Made by a program: the position numbers and the translations under genes. Shown here piece after piece: positions 41,394-50,574 of a stretch of DNA of 64,000 nucleotides (its first letter is position 1; every line of letters begins with the position of its first letter). The notes below the pieces were generated by a model. The model was not told the DNA's origin and ran no database searches. It was given only the letters and a program-made list of their open reading frames with translations. The stretch is from Bacillota bacterium. Its GTDB lineage: Bacteria > Bacillota_I > Bacilli_A > RF39 > UBA660. The DNA lies in contig SVAL01000003.1 of NCBI GenBank assembly GCA_015059405.1, positions 62,001 to 126,000 on the forward strand, written 5' to 3'.

Positions 41394-42266
41394 ATGGAAA
41401 ATAAGAATAAAAAGAAAACGATATTACTAGTTATGCTTTTTCTTGGAATAGTCTTAGTAGTAGTAGGTTTAATATTAAATGGTACAAAACCAAAAGATAA
41501 TATTTCCTCTAAAGACCAAGAAAAAGATGAAGACTATGTTAAAGATGATGATTACAATAAAGATATAAATCTAAACAGTAAATTAATTTATGATAAAGAA
41601 GTAAAAATATATATCGATAGTGTTAATGTTAGTAGTGATAATTTAACTATTGGTATAAGTATAAAGAATACATCTAATCAAGATATAACTATTTATAATC
41701 AAGATATTTATATTGATAATCATCTTGTATCTGGAAATATTTTTCTAGAAGTCGAAAAAGGAAAAACAGAAAAAGATGAAATTAGTGTATATGATCCTTT
41801 AATTAGATTAGGAAATGTCACAACAGTAAATACTTTAGAAATAGGTTTCTGTGTTGAAGATATAAATGGTGATACTCTTTATGATATAGAACCTATTAAA
41901 GTATCGATAGATGATAAATCAAATACAATTAATGTTCAAGGTGAAGAACTATATAATAAAGATGGAATTGTAATAAAATACATTACAAATGAAACAGACT
42001 TTATCTCAACAAACTTTTATTTCTATATAGAAAATAACACTTCAAAAGATTTATTGATATATAGTGAAGGAGTTACAATCAATAATAAAAATGTAAGTTC
42101 TAATTTAAACTGTGATATTAAGAGTGGTAAAAAGAATTTAACACTAATGATGGTTGGAGATACAGAATATAGTGGTGAACCAATTGAGTCTATGCAATTA
42201 AAAATATTTTTTCTAGATAATAATGAATATAAAATTATAGGGAATGCTATTTTAAATAAAAAATAG
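41394..42266 (+). CDS. Membrane-anchored extracellular two-domain beta protein of unknown function
   Basis: The 290 aa product has an N-terminal anchor (about residues 9-29, after a KNKKKK stretch), an Asp/Lys-rich linker, and two similar beta-sandwich domains (about 60-170 and 180-290). Each has a KIYIDSVNVSSDNLTIGISI or VIKYITNETDFISTNFYFYI opening and a KNTSNQDITIYNQDI or ENNTSKDLLIYSEGV strand, so the gene holds an internal duplication resembling DUF4352/DUF5067-type domains. I do not recognise a function. It follows argS by 2 bases and precedes the type VII secretion genes by 64 bases, across a terminator. It does not look like EssA or EssB. Confidence 0.6.
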   Translation: MENKNKKKTILLVMLFLGIVLVVVGLILNGTKPKDNISSKDQEKDEDYVKDDDYNKDINLNSKLIYDKEVKIYIDSVNVSSDNLTIGISIKNTSNQDITIYNQDIYIDNHLVSGNIFLEVEKGKTEKDEISVYDPLIRLGNVTTVNTLEIGFCVEDINGDTLYDIEPIKVSIDDKSNTINVQGEELYNKDGIVIKYITNETDFISTNFYFYIENNTSKDLLIYSEGVTINNKNVSSNLNCDIKSGKKNLTLMMVGDTEYSGEPIESMQLKIFFLDNNEYKIIGNAILNKK

Positions 42267-42276
42267 CATTTTTTTT
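42243..42276 (+). terminator. Terminator before essC
   Basis: AATGCTATTTT (42243-42253) pairs with the arm AAATAGCATT (42261-42270), followed by T-run. It overlaps the stop of the upstream gene. Confidence 0.88.
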
Positions 42277-42330
42277 ATAGATTTATATTGTAAAAATGTT
42301 TATAATTGATTATAAGGGAAGGGATTAGTT

Positions 42331-45300
42331 ATGAAGTTACTAGTGTGTGATAAACAAGGAATAAAAAAATATAAATTACCTGAAAGAGTAGAAGATTTTT
42401 ATGTATTAAATTATAAAGATGATTTTAATGAAGAAATCATATCATTACAAGCAAAAGACGAGTTTTGGAATTTAAATACGGATCAAGATACAAAAATTAT
42501 AATGAATGGTAGTCCAATAGAACAAGTGGCATTGAAGCCTCATGAATGTTTTAATGTTAATTTTAATGGAATGGAACAAACTCTTACCTTTGTTTCAATG
42601 CCAGATATTGATCAATATAATACTTTAAAAATAAAAGATCCTAAAGCTAATCTAACAATTGGTGCATCTAACTGTGATATAAATTATCCAGGTCCAGGAA
42701 TATCACCAGTTCATGGAACAATAACTTTTGACGGTACTAATTTTATTATAAAATCAGAACAAACTTCTAATATATATGTTAATGATATTAGAATAGAATC
42801 AAAAAAATTAGATAGCGGTGATGTTATATTTGTAAATGGATTACAAATAATTTGGATGAATGACTTCTTAAAAGTAAATAGTCCACATCAAAAAATAAAT
42901 ATATCTGGAAGAAACTTAGAAATAGCTCAAAATAAATATAATTTTAATTATACTCCAGCAACAGAAGCAGAAAGAAATAGTAAGTTGTATAATGAAAACC
43001 AAATATTCTTTCACACACCAAGACTAAAAAATAAATTAAAACCATATGAAACAACTATTACACAACCACCAAGTGCTGAAAAATATGAGAGAACTCCATT
43101 GATAATAACTATGGGAATGTCTTTAGTAATGGCTTTCACTGGTGTAACAACAGCTTTAACAGCTTATAGAGAATTGCAATCTAAAAATATAGACCAATAT
43201 ACAGCAATAGTTCAAATTGTCAGTAGTTTGTTGATGGTTACAGTTAGTTTAGCATTGCCAATAATAACTGAGGCATGGAATAAAAAAATGTACAAGAAAA
43301 AAGAACAAAAGAGACTTCGTAAATATCACGAATACATAAAAGAAAAAGATGCTGAAATAGAAAAGAATATCAAAGAACAAGAAATTATTATAAAAGATAA
43401 TAATTATAGTATCGAAGATATAAAAAGAAATATTGAAAATACAAATAATAATATAATTTGGAATAGAGAAATTCAAGATGATGATTTCTTAAATATAAGA
43501 CTAGGTTTAGGGTCTTGTCCTGCTTATGTAAAAATAAAATCTAATTTAGAAGAATTTACCTTAGAAGATGATAAATTACGTGATGAATTAAAAGAAATTA
43601 TTAATAGAAAAAGAACATTATTAAATATTCCAATAACTTATTCTTTAGCTAAAAATAGAGTAATACCTGTAATTATAAATAATAAAAAATATGATGAAAC
43701 AGTTAATTATTTATTATTACAATTGTTGTTTTATCATAGTGGTAGCGAATTAAAAACTATAATAATGACTGATGAAGAAAAAGCACATAAATGGGATTAT
43801 ATGAAATATCTACCTCATAACTGGGATGCTAAAAGAGAAAGAAGATACTTTGCAACTAATGAAGTAGAATATCAAGAATTATCTAAAGAATTAGAAAAGA
43901 TTCATGATGAACGAAAAGAAGAATTTGGGGAAAATTCTAATGAAGAAGACCAAGAAAAAGCATACCAAAAATATAAAGAGTTTTATTTAATTATTACAGA
44001 CGAATTTAAATCAATAAAAGAAATTTCAATTATTAATAAAATATTAGATGATAATGCCAATATTGGTTTTTCAATTATGGTTATCGATAGTTCTTTAAAA
44101 AACTTACCAGGTCGTGCAGAAAACTTTATCGCATATGGAGTAAATGAAAGTGGTATCTTTAACAGAAATATGGCTACTGAAAAACAAATTAATTTTACTC
44201 CAGAATTTTTAGAAGACGACTTAAAGAAATATACAACAGTATTAGCTAATATTCCAATGTATGGAAAAAATAGTTCTAATCAATTACCAGCTAGCTTAAC
44301 ATTCTTAGATATGTATGGTGTTGGTAAAATAGATCAATTAAATATTGCTAATAAATGGGTTAATAATGTACCAACTGGAAGTTTGGCTACTCCAGTAGGT
44401 GTAAGAGAAAATGGTAAATTACTTGAATTAGACTTACACGAAAAGTTCCATGGTCCGCATGGATTAATCGCAGGTACTACAGGTTCAGGTAAATCAGAAT
44501 TTATAATAACTTATATACTTTCAATGGCTGTTAATTACCATCCATATGAAGTACAATTTGTGCTTATTGACTATAAAGGTGGTGGCCTAGCAGGAGCTTT
44601 TGAAAATAGAGAAACAGGTGTAAAAATACCACATTTAGTAGGAACTATTACTAACTTAGATACAAGTGAAATGAGTAGAACTTTAGTATCTATAAAAAGT
44701 GAACTTAAACGAAGACAAGTTAAGTTCAATGAAGCAAGAGAAAGTCTTGGAGAAGGAACTATAGATATTTATAAATATCAAAAATTGTATCGTGAAGGTA
44801 AAGTAAAAGAACCAATGGCTCATTTATTTATTATTTCCGATGAGTTTGCTGAATTAAAAGACCAACAACCAGAATTCATGGATGAGTTAGTATCAACAGC
44901 TCGTATTGGACGTAGTTTAGGTATTCACTTAATTCTAGCAACACAAAAACCAAGTGGTGTTGTTAATGAACAAATTTGGTCTAACTCAAGATTTAAAGTA
45001 TGTTTAAAAGTACAAACAGAAGAAGATAGTAAAGAAATGTTAAAAAGAGAAGAAGCTGCAAGTATTAAAGAAGCAGGAAGATTCTACTTACAAGTAGGTG
45101 CAAATGAAATATTTGAAATAGGTCAATCTGGATGGGCTGGAGCTAAATATATACCAGTTGATAAAGTAATAAAAAAAGCAAATGATGATATAGAATTTGT
45201 TTCACTAAATGGTGAAGTTATTAAAAAAGTTAATGATGAAGTAAAAAAAGATGTTGCTAATCAAGGAGAACAATTAACTAACATTGTAAAATATCTATAT

Positions 45301-46878
45301 GATTTATCTAATAAACATAATGTAAAAACTAATCAACTATGGTTACCTAGTATTCCAGAAGAAATATATTTAGGAAACGTAGCTCAAAAATATGGTTTCC
45401 AACCAAAACCATATGAATTTAAAATCCCAGTTGGGGAATATGACAAACCAGAAGAACAAAAACAATCTTTATGGCTTGCAGATTTAACTTGTCAAAATGG
45501 AGTTATATATGGTTTGTCTGGTAGTGGTAAAGAAAATTTCTTATCAACACTAATGTATTCAGCATGTAGTTACTATAGTCCAGAAGATATTAATTTCTAT
45601 GTATTAGATTTTGGTGCAGAAACTTTAAAAATATTTGAAAAAGCACCACATGTAGGATGTGTATTAACTATATCTGATGATAAAAAAATAGATTCATTTA
45701 TAAATTTCTTACAAAAAGAAATCAGAGTAAGAAAAGAATTATTAGTAGATTACTCTGGTGATTATATTGAATATTTAAAAACATCAGGTAAAAAGTTACC
45801 ATTAATGGTATTTATATTAAACTCATATGAAGTATTTGCTGAAAACTTTGGAGACTATGAATATAATGTTAACTATTTATTAAGAGAAGGTAGTAAATAT
45901 GGAATAGTTTCATTTGTAACAGCATCATCCATAAATGGTGTAAGAACATCTATGGCGGATAACTTACATTCTAAAACATTATTCCAAACAACAGATCCAT
46001 TTGATTATAAATATCTTCTAGAAGCAGAAAGTGGAAGAGTTCCTAAAAAGGCTTTTGGACGTGGTATGTCTATAACTGATGGTGGAGTAGCTGAAGTTCA
46101 AACAGCATATATTAATGAAAAAAGTAATATTAATGCAAGTATTAGAAGTTTAATGACTACTCTAAATGAAAAATATCAAATTAAAGCTAAAGATATAAAA
46201 ATACTTCCAAATATTGTTAAACTAAATGATTTAACAAAGCGTACCAAAGATATTAAATCAGTAGCAATAGGTTATGATCGTGATTCTATGGATATCGTAT
46301 TACAAGATTATGTAACAAATAAATTCAGTTTAATACTTGGTGATAAAATTACTGATGAAATATTCTTTATGTGTAACTTTATTGATTTAATTGCAAGCGT
46401 TGATAATATAGTTTTAAATATAATTGACTTATTACCATGTATCAGTACAGATTCTGGTAACTATTACAATAACTTCTTTGAAGATATATTTAATGAAATA
46501 TTAAGAGATGATTCAGCTGATCCAACTATAAATATATTTATAGGTATTGGTAATTATAAAAATGCTTTAAATGAAGATGAGGCAAAACTATTAGAAGAAG
46601 TTATTACAAAAACAAATACACTTAAAAATAATTCAATTATTATTTTAGATAATTATTCTAGATATGAAACAATTAAAGATGAAACTTGTTTCCAAAATGT
46701 TTACCAAAACAAAGGCTTATGGGTTGGTTCAGGATTTGATGAACAAGAAATATTTAAAGTTGATGAACTTAAATCATACGATGCTGAAGAAGCAATGCAA
46801 GGTTTAAGTTACTTAGTAGATAATGGAAAATATAATGTAGTAAAAACAGTAAGTGAAGAAGATGGGATGGATTTCTAA
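42331..46878 (+). CDS. essC: EssC-type FtsK/SpoIIIE ATPase of type VIIb secretion
   Basis: EssC is the membrane ATPase that drives export of WXG100 proteins. The 1515 aa product has tandem FHA-like domains (about 1-190), two membrane helices (about 255-310, around ITMGMSLVMAFTGVTTALTA), a Lys/Glu-rich coiled segment, then FtsK-type ATPase domains. The first has an intact Walker A, GTTGSGKSEF, near residue 715 and Walker B FIISDEFAEL near 835. The second has GLSGSGKENF near residue 1061, with Glu where Ser or Thr is expected. The third (about 1330-1500) has no P-loop. Length fits EssC (~1480). It overlaps esaB by one base. Confidence 0.95.
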   Translation: MKLLVCDKQGIKKYKLPERVEDFYVLNYKDDFNEEIISLQAKDEFWNLNTDQDTKIIMNGSPIEQVALKPHECFNVNFNGMEQTLTFVSMPDIDQYNTLKIKDPKANLTIGASNCDINYPGPGISPVHGTITFDGTNFIIKSEQTSNIYVNDIRIESKKLDSGDVIFVNGLQIIWMNDFLKVNSPHQKINISGRNLEIAQNKYNFNYTPATEAERNSKLYNENQIFFHTPRLKNKLKPYETTITQPPSAEKYERTPLIITMGMSLVMAFTGVTTALTAYRELQSKNIDQYTAIVQIVSSLLMVTVSLALPIITEAWNKKMYKKKEQKRLRKYHEYIKEKDAEIEKNIKEQEIIIKDNNYSIEDIKRNIENTNNNIIWNREIQDDDFLNIRLGLGSCPAYVKIKSNLEEFTLEDDKLRDELKEIINRKRTLLNIPITYSLAKNRVIPVIINNKKYDETVNYLLLQLLFYHSGSELKTIIMTDEEKAHKWDYMKYLPHNWDAKRERRYFATNEVEYQELSKELEKIHDERKEEFGENSNEEDQEKAYQKYKEFYLIITDEFKSIKEISIINKILDDNANIGFSIMVIDSSLKNLPGRAENFIAYGVNESGIFNRNMATEKQINFTPEFLEDDLKKYTTVLANIPMYGKNSSNQLPASLTFLDMYGVGKIDQLNIANKWVNNVPTGSLATPVGVRENGKLLELDLHEKFHGPHGLIAGTTGSGKSEFIITYILSMAVNYHPYEVQFVLIDYKGGGLAGAFENRETGVKIPHLVGTITNLDTSEMSRTLVSIKSELKRRQVKFNEARESLGEGTIDIYKYQKLYREGKVKEPMAHLFIISDEFAELKDQQPEFMDELVSTARIGRSLGIHLILATQKPSGVVNEQIWSNSRFKVCLKVQTEEDSKEMLKREEAASIKEAGRFYLQVGANEIFEIGQSGWAGAKYIPVDKVIKKANDDIEFVSLNGEVIKKVNDEVKKDVANQGEQLTNIVKYLYDLSNKHNVKTNQLWLPSIPEEIYLGNVAQKYGFQPKPYEFKIPVGEYDKPEEQKQSLWLADLTCQNGVIYGLSGSGKENFLSTLMYSACSYYSPEDINFYVLDFGAETLKIFEKAPHVGCVLTISDDKKIDSFINFLQKEIRVRKELLVDYSGDYIEYLKTSGKKLPLMVFILNSYEVFAENFGDYEYNVNYLLREGSKYGIVSFVTASSINGVRTSMADNLHSKTLFQTTDPFDYKYLLEAESGRVPKKAFGRGMSITDGGVAEVQTAYINEKSNINASIRSLMTTLNEKYQIKAKDIKILPNIVKLNDLTKRTKDIKSVAIGYDRDSMDIVLQDYVTNKFSLILGDKITDEIFFMCNFIDLIASVDNIVLNIIDLLPCISTDSGNYYNNFFEDIFNEILRDDSADPTINIFIGIGNYKNALNEDEAKLLEEVITKTNTLKNNSIIILDNYSRYETIKDETCFQNVYQNKGLWVGSGFDEQEIFKVDELKSYDAEEAMQGLSYLVDNGKYNVVKTVSEEDGMDF

Positions 46879-47135
46879 TGCAAAATAAAGTAATAGTAAA
46901 ATTAGTAGTTCCTGAAATAGGAGAAACATATGATGTATATTTACCAGTTAATAAAAAGATTGGTAATATAGTTAAATTATTAAATAAAGCTGTACATGAA
47001 TTTACGGGAGGAAAATATCCATTATCTGAAGAAAATAAATTATATAATGCCATTACAAAAGAGTACTATGAATATGATACAATGCTTATTCAAACTAATA
47101 TAAGAAACGGTAGTAAGTTAGTATTACTAACTTGA
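46878..47135 (+). CDS. esaB: EsaB/YukD ubiquitin-like type VII secretion protein
   Basis: The 85 aa product has the small ubiquitin-like fold of EsaB/YukD: KVIVKLVVPEIGETYDVYLP, a NKKIGNIVKLLNKAVHEFTG helix and a C-terminal strand GSKLVLLT. EsaB is a cytosolic accessory of the type VIIb system. Its ATG overlaps the essC stop by one base, indicating coupled translation. This gene order differs from the Staphylococcus esxA-esaA-essA-esaB-essB-essC order. Confidence 0.88.
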   Translation: MQNKVIVKLVVPEIGETYDVYLPVNKKIGNIVKLLNKAVHEFTGGKYPLSEENKLYNAITKEYYEYDTMLIQTNIRNGSKLVLLT

Positions 47136-47167
47136 TGTAAATAAATGTCAAAACTAAAACAACGGTA

Positions 47168-47196
47168 TTTACAAACACAAAAATATATATTACGAT
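47168..47196 (+). promoter_or_regulatory. Promoter of the WXG100 pair
   Basis: TTTACA (47168-47173) and TACGAT (47191-47196) with 17 bp spacing. It would allow the small substrates to be made at a higher level than essC. Confidence 0.55.
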
Positions 47197-47223
47197 GTAT
47201 ATATAAGATATGGAGGTGAAATA

Positions 47224-47559
47224 ATGTTTGGATCTGGTGGATTAAACATGAATTCTGCAACTTACGCTCGTGATGATGCTGGTTTAAGAAGATTAAAAAG
47301 TGAATTTCAAGATGATATGAGAAAGGCAAGAAACGCTTTAAGAAATTACAATGATGTAATTAGAGCTATTGACAAACAATGGGAAGGTGTTGACGCTGAA
47401 AAATTCAAAAAGAACTTCAAAGAAACAGTTGATCAAATCGTAAAAAAAGTAAATACATATGAACAAAAAGTTTTAGCAGCACTTGATGAAGATGCTAGAC
47501 AATTTAGAGCAAATCAAAGTAAGATTGCTAGTGGATTAAATAGAGTAAATATTAGATAA
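47224..47559 (+). CDS. esxA: WXG100-family type VII secretion substrate (EsxA-like)
   Basis: The 111 aa product is a helix-turn-helix hairpin protein with the WXG motif (IDKQWEGVDAEKF, W near residue 57) between two long helices. It is Lys/Arg/Asp-rich with no signal peptide, as expected for a substrate of EssC. The N-terminal MFGSGGLNMNSATYARDD stretch is longer than in EsxA. GGAGGTGAAATA precedes the ATG, a strong binding site. Confidence 0.9.
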   Translation: MFGSGGLNMNSATYARDDAGLRRLKSEFQDDMRKARNALRNYNDVIRAIDKQWEGVDAEKFKKNFKETVDQIVKKVNTYEQKVLAALDEDARQFRANQSKIASGLNRVNIR

Positions 47560-47579
47560 AAATAACGGAGGTGTTATAA

Positions 47580-47882
47580 ATGGCAACAACAGGTATTAAT
47601 ACTAACAAAGTTGGTACAATGCAACAAGAAATGGAACAATACATGAAAACTGTAAAAAACAAAGTTAATATTGAAGCGGTATCTAGTGTAGTTGAAAGAG
47701 CAATTCAAGGTAGTCGTTCTGAATCTACTCTAAAAGCATATGCAAGAGCTATTGATAGAGAAATTGATAACTTTGTTGAACAATTAAAACAATATGAATC
47801 ACAACTTAGTACTGTTAAAAGTACTTATATTAGAGATGACTATAGTAACTCAACATTTACAAATGCACAAAAAAATCTTTAA
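47580..47882 (+). CDS. WXG100-like small helical protein lacking the WXG motif
   Basis: The 100 aa product follows the WXG100 gene by 20 bases with its own GGAGGTG. It is almost wholly helical, with helix-breaking residues near the middle (ERAIQGSRSEST, about residues 40-50) where WXG would be; Trp is absent from the whole protein. The predicted hairpin shape suggests a partner that forms a heterodimer with the upstream WXG100 protein, like EsxB/EsxA pairs or LXG-associated helpers. This role is inferred from size, fold pattern and position. Confidence 0.7.
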   Translation: MATTGINTNKVGTMQQEMEQYMKTVKNKVNIEAVSSVVERAIQGSRSESTLKAYARAIDREIDNFVEQLKQYESQLSTVKSTYIRDDYSNSTFTNAQKNL

Positions 47883-47897
47883 TTTTTAATTAAAATC

Positions 47898-47932
47898 AGA
47901 ACTAATGAACTAAGAAATTAGTTCTTTTTTTT
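47898..47932 (+). terminator. Terminator after the type VII genes
   Basis: AGAACTAAT (47898-47906) and ATTAGTTCT (47917-47925) with a 10 nt loop and T-run. Confidence 0.9.
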
Positions 47933-47994
47933 ATAAAAAAAATCATATTAGTTATAAGGATATAAATATAATTCATATATATTTAAAAAAAGTA

Positions 47995-48023
47995 TTGCTT
48001 TTAAATAGAAATAATGATATAAA
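47995..48023 (+). promoter_or_regulatory. Promoter of rpoE (delta)
   Basis: TTGCTT (47995-48000) and TATAAA (48018-48023), with 17 bp spacing and an extended TGA. A small stem AAGTCC-GGACTT (48040-48061) lies in the leader. Confidence 0.6.
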
Positions 48024-48095
48024 AGAAAAGGAATTTATTAAGTCCAATCAAAAAGGGACTTTATACATATAATGTTTACCGTAGGAGGAATGAAA

Positions 48096-48554
48096 ATGAG
48101 TATAAAAGATTTATCAAGAGATGAATTAGAACTATATTCACACAAAGATTTAACTAATATGCTATTAGAAGAAAGAGGTGCAATGAATACAGCTGAATTA
48201 TTCAAAGAAATTACAACTCTTTTAGGATTACCTAATAGTGTTTATGAAAATAAAATTGGAGATTATTATACAACATTAACCACTGATAAACGTTTTATTA
48301 TGTTAGAAGATGGAAAATGGGATTTACGTGATAACCATACATCAGATAAAGTAGTTGTTCTTCATGAGACAGAAGAAGATGAGGAAGAAATTGAAGAAGA
48401 CGAAGAAGAAAATAAAGAAGAATCAGATGTTGATGATGAAAATAATGATGATTTTGATTCAGCACGTGCTGATGATGAATTTGATGATCCAACAGATGAA
48501 GATTTAAAAGACTTAGTAATATTAGATGAAGATGAATTAGAACTAGAAGAATAA
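48096..48554 (+). CDS. rpoE: RNA polymerase delta subunit
   Basis: Delta is a Firmicutes-specific RNA polymerase subunit that speeds recycling and sharpens promoter choice. The start is ATG 48096, 7 bases after TAGGAGG; the ATG at 48090 is too close. The 152 aa product has a folded N-terminal HARE-HTH domain (about 1-90, with MNTAELFKEITTLLG and MLEDGKWDLRDN) and a disordered, extremely Asp/Glu-rich C-terminal tail. Both are diagnostic. In Bacillus it lies near argS and ywiB, as here, with the type VII locus in between. Confidence 0.95.
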   Translation: MSIKDLSRDELELYSHKDLTNMLLEERGAMNTAELFKEITTLLGLPNSVYENKIGDYYTTLTTDKRFIMLEDGKWDLRDNHTSDKVVVLHETEEDEEEIEEDEEENKEESDVDDENNDDFDSARADDEFDDPTDEDLKDLVILDEDELELEE

Positions 48555-48567
48555 TTTTAGTTCTTTT
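48539..48567 (+). terminator. Weak terminator after rpoE
   Basis: AGAACTA (48539-48545) pairs with TAGTTCT (48558-48564) and is followed by TTT. It overlaps the stop codon. Confidence 0.5.
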
Positions 48568-48596
48568 AATTTATTCTAGGAAATATTTATCTTTAA

Positions 48597-48605
48597 TGAT
48601 ATAAT
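48597..48605 (+). promoter_or_regulatory. Extended -10 promoter of prfA
   Basis: TGA-TATAAT at 48597-48605 with no clear -35. Confidence 0.6.
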
Positions 48606-48651
48606 ATGCGTAGATATTTTTAGAAATTGACTTTAAAAAGGAGAAATATAT

Positions 48652-49713
48652 ATGATTGAAAGACTTGAAATAATTAAAGCCAAATATGATGAATTACAAG
48701 CTGAATTAATGAAACCAGAAACTTTATCAAATGTTAATAAAACAACAGAGTTATCTAGAGAAATAGCAAACTTAGAAGAAACAGTAACTTGCTATAATAG
48801 ATATTTGGAAGTAGAGCAACAAATAAAAGAAGCAAAAGAACTAGCAAAAGATCCAGAACTTGGAGAAATGGCTAGATTAGAATTAGAAGAATTAACTGTT
48901 GAAAAAACAGATTTAGAAAAGAAAATTGAAATATTATTAATACCAAAAGATCCTAATGATGGGAAAAATATTATCATGGAAATTCGTGGTGCAGCTGGTG
49001 GAGATGAAGCCAATATCTTTGCTGGTGATTTATATAGAATGTATACACGTTATGCTGAAAAACAAGGTTTCAAAACAGAGATAATAAACTTAGTAGATGG
49101 TACAGCTGGTGGTTTTTCTCAAGTTGAATTTATGATTAAAGGAGCTAATGTTTACTCAAAATTAAAATATGAAAGTGGTTCACACCGAGTACAAAGAGTT
49201 CCTGAAACAGAATCACAAGGAAGAATCCAAACATCAACAGCAACAGTTCTTGTAATGCCAGAAGTTGAAGATGTAAGTATTGAAATAAATCCAAGTGATT
49301 TAAGAATTGATGTATACTGTGCAAGTGGACATGGTGGTCAAGGTGTTAATACAACTCCTTCTGCTGTAAGAATTACTCACTTACCAACAAATACAGTTGT
49401 TACATGTCAAAATGAACGAAGTCAAATTCAAAACAAAGAACAAGCTATGAAAGTATTACGTGCTAGACTTTATGAAGCAGAACAAGCAAAACAAGATGAA
49501 GCAGTAGGTAGTGAAAGAAAAAGTAAAGTTGGTACAGGAGACCGTTCAGAAAAAATTCGTACATATAACTATCCACAAAATCGTGTAACTGATCACAGAA
49601 TTGGTTATACAACAAACACATTAGATCGTGTTATGAATGGTGCTTTAGATGATATTATTGAAGCATTAATTACTGAAGACCAAAGAAGAAAATTAGAAGG
49701 ATCAGAAGAATAA
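48652..49713 (+). CDS. prfA: Peptide chain release factor 1
   Basis: RF1 recognises UAA and UAG and triggers peptide release. The 353 aa product has the GGQ motif in SGHGGQGVNTTPSAVRITH near residue 228, the stop-codon recognition PxT loop (VPETESQGRIQTST, near residue 183) with Pro-Glu-Thr, and the N-terminal coiled domain. AAAAGGAGA precedes the ATG. Its TAA shares one base with the prmC ATG, linking the factor with its methylase. Confidence 0.97.
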   Translation: MIERLEIIKAKYDELQAELMKPETLSNVNKTTELSREIANLEETVTCYNRYLEVEQQIKEAKELAKDPELGEMARLELEELTVEKTDLEKKIEILLIPKDPNDGKNIIMEIRGAAGGDEANIFAGDLYRMYTRYAEKQGFKTEIINLVDGTAGGFSQVEFMIKGANVYSKLKYESGSHRVQRVPETESQGRIQTSTATVLVMPEVEDVSIEINPSDLRIDVYCASGHGGQGVNTTPSAVRITHLPTNTVVTCQNERSQIQNKEQAMKVLRARLYEAEQAKQDEAVGSERKSKVGTGDRSEKIRTYNYPQNRVTDHRIGYTTNTLDRVMNGALDDIIEALITEDQRRKLEGSEE

Positions 49714-50534
49714 TGAAAGTAGATGATTTAATAGTCTATGGAAAAAGTAAAGTTCATTCAGATCTAGCAAAAATGTTACTCGCAGATTTAATGGATGTTA
49801 ACTCTTTAGAACTTTTAACTATCTTAGATAAAGAAGTTCCAGAAGATATTGAAAATACATATAAATATCGTGTTAGTGAATTACAAAAGGGAAGACCAAT
49901 TCAATATATAATAGGAAATGTTAACTTTTGTGGTAATATTTTAGATATTAATGAAAATGTTTTAATACCTAGATTCGAAACAGAACAATTAGTAGTGAAT
50001 ACAGTAGAAAAAATAAATGAACTATGGCCAAATCAAATAGTTGATTTGATAGACTTAGGTACTGGTAGTGGTGCTATTGGATTATCGATAAAGAAAAAAC
50101 TTCCACACATAAACGTAACACTATTAGATATAAGTAATAATGCTTTAGAAGTAGCTAAAAGCAATGCTTCTAAACTAAATTTAGAAGTTAAATATATAGA
50201 AAATGATATGTTAGAAAATATAGCTAACAAATATGATGTTATTGTATCTAATCCTCCGTATATAAAAACAAACGAAGAAATAGAAGATATTGTCAAAAAT
50301 AATGAACCACATCTAGCTTTATATGCAGGTGATGACGGACTTGATTGCTATAAAAAAATATTAAGTCATGTTAAAGAAAATATAAAAGATAAATATCTAA
50401 TAGCTTTTGAAATAGGAGATACTCAAAAAGAAGATTTATATACTTTAGCATCAATATATTTAACTAATTATAATATTGAATGTATAAAAGATTTTTCTAA
50501 TCGAGATAGAATGATTTTTATATGGAACAAATAA
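49713..50534 (+). CDS. prmC: Release factor glutamine methyltransferase PrmC
   Basis: PrmC methylates the Gln of the GGQ motif in RF1 and RF2. The 273 aa product has the SAM motif IDLIDLGTGSGAIGLSI near residue 110, a LLDISNNALEVAK acidic loop, and the catalytic VIVSNPPYI near residue 176. The N-terminal helical domain and NVLIPRFETE segment are typical. One-base overlap with prfA indicates translational coupling. Confidence 0.96.
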   Translation: MKVDDLIVYGKSKVHSDLAKMLLADLMDVNSLELLTILDKEVPEDIENTYKYRVSELQKGRPIQYIIGNVNFCGNILDINENVLIPRFETEQLVVNTVEKINELWPNQIVDLIDLGTGSGAIGLSIKKKLPHINVTLLDISNNALEVAKSNASKLNLEVKYIENDMLENIANKYDVIVSNPPYIKTNEEIEDIVKNNEPHLALYAGDDGLDCYKKILSHVKENIKDKYLIAFEIGDTQKEDLYTLASIYLTNYNIECIKDFSNRDRMIFIWNK

Positions 50535-50555
50535 AGTGCAATAAGCACTTTTTTT
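50533..50555 (+). terminator. Terminator after prmC
   Basis: AAAGTGC (50533-50539) and GCACTTT (50545-50551) with a 5 nt loop and T-run, starting at the stop codon. Confidence 0.88.
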
Positions 50556-50574
50556 GTATAAAAAAATAATTTAA

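Noticed and set aside
41394-42266. EssB or EssA for the type VII locus
   Set aside because: There is no pseudokinase-like region and the protein is a duplicated beta domain on an N-terminal anchor; a terminator separates it from essC.
42331-46878. Chromosome-segregation FtsK or SpoIIIE
   Set aside because: The N-terminal FHA-like domains, three ATPase repeats and the linked esaB and WXG100 genes fit EssC; there is no FtsK gamma domain.
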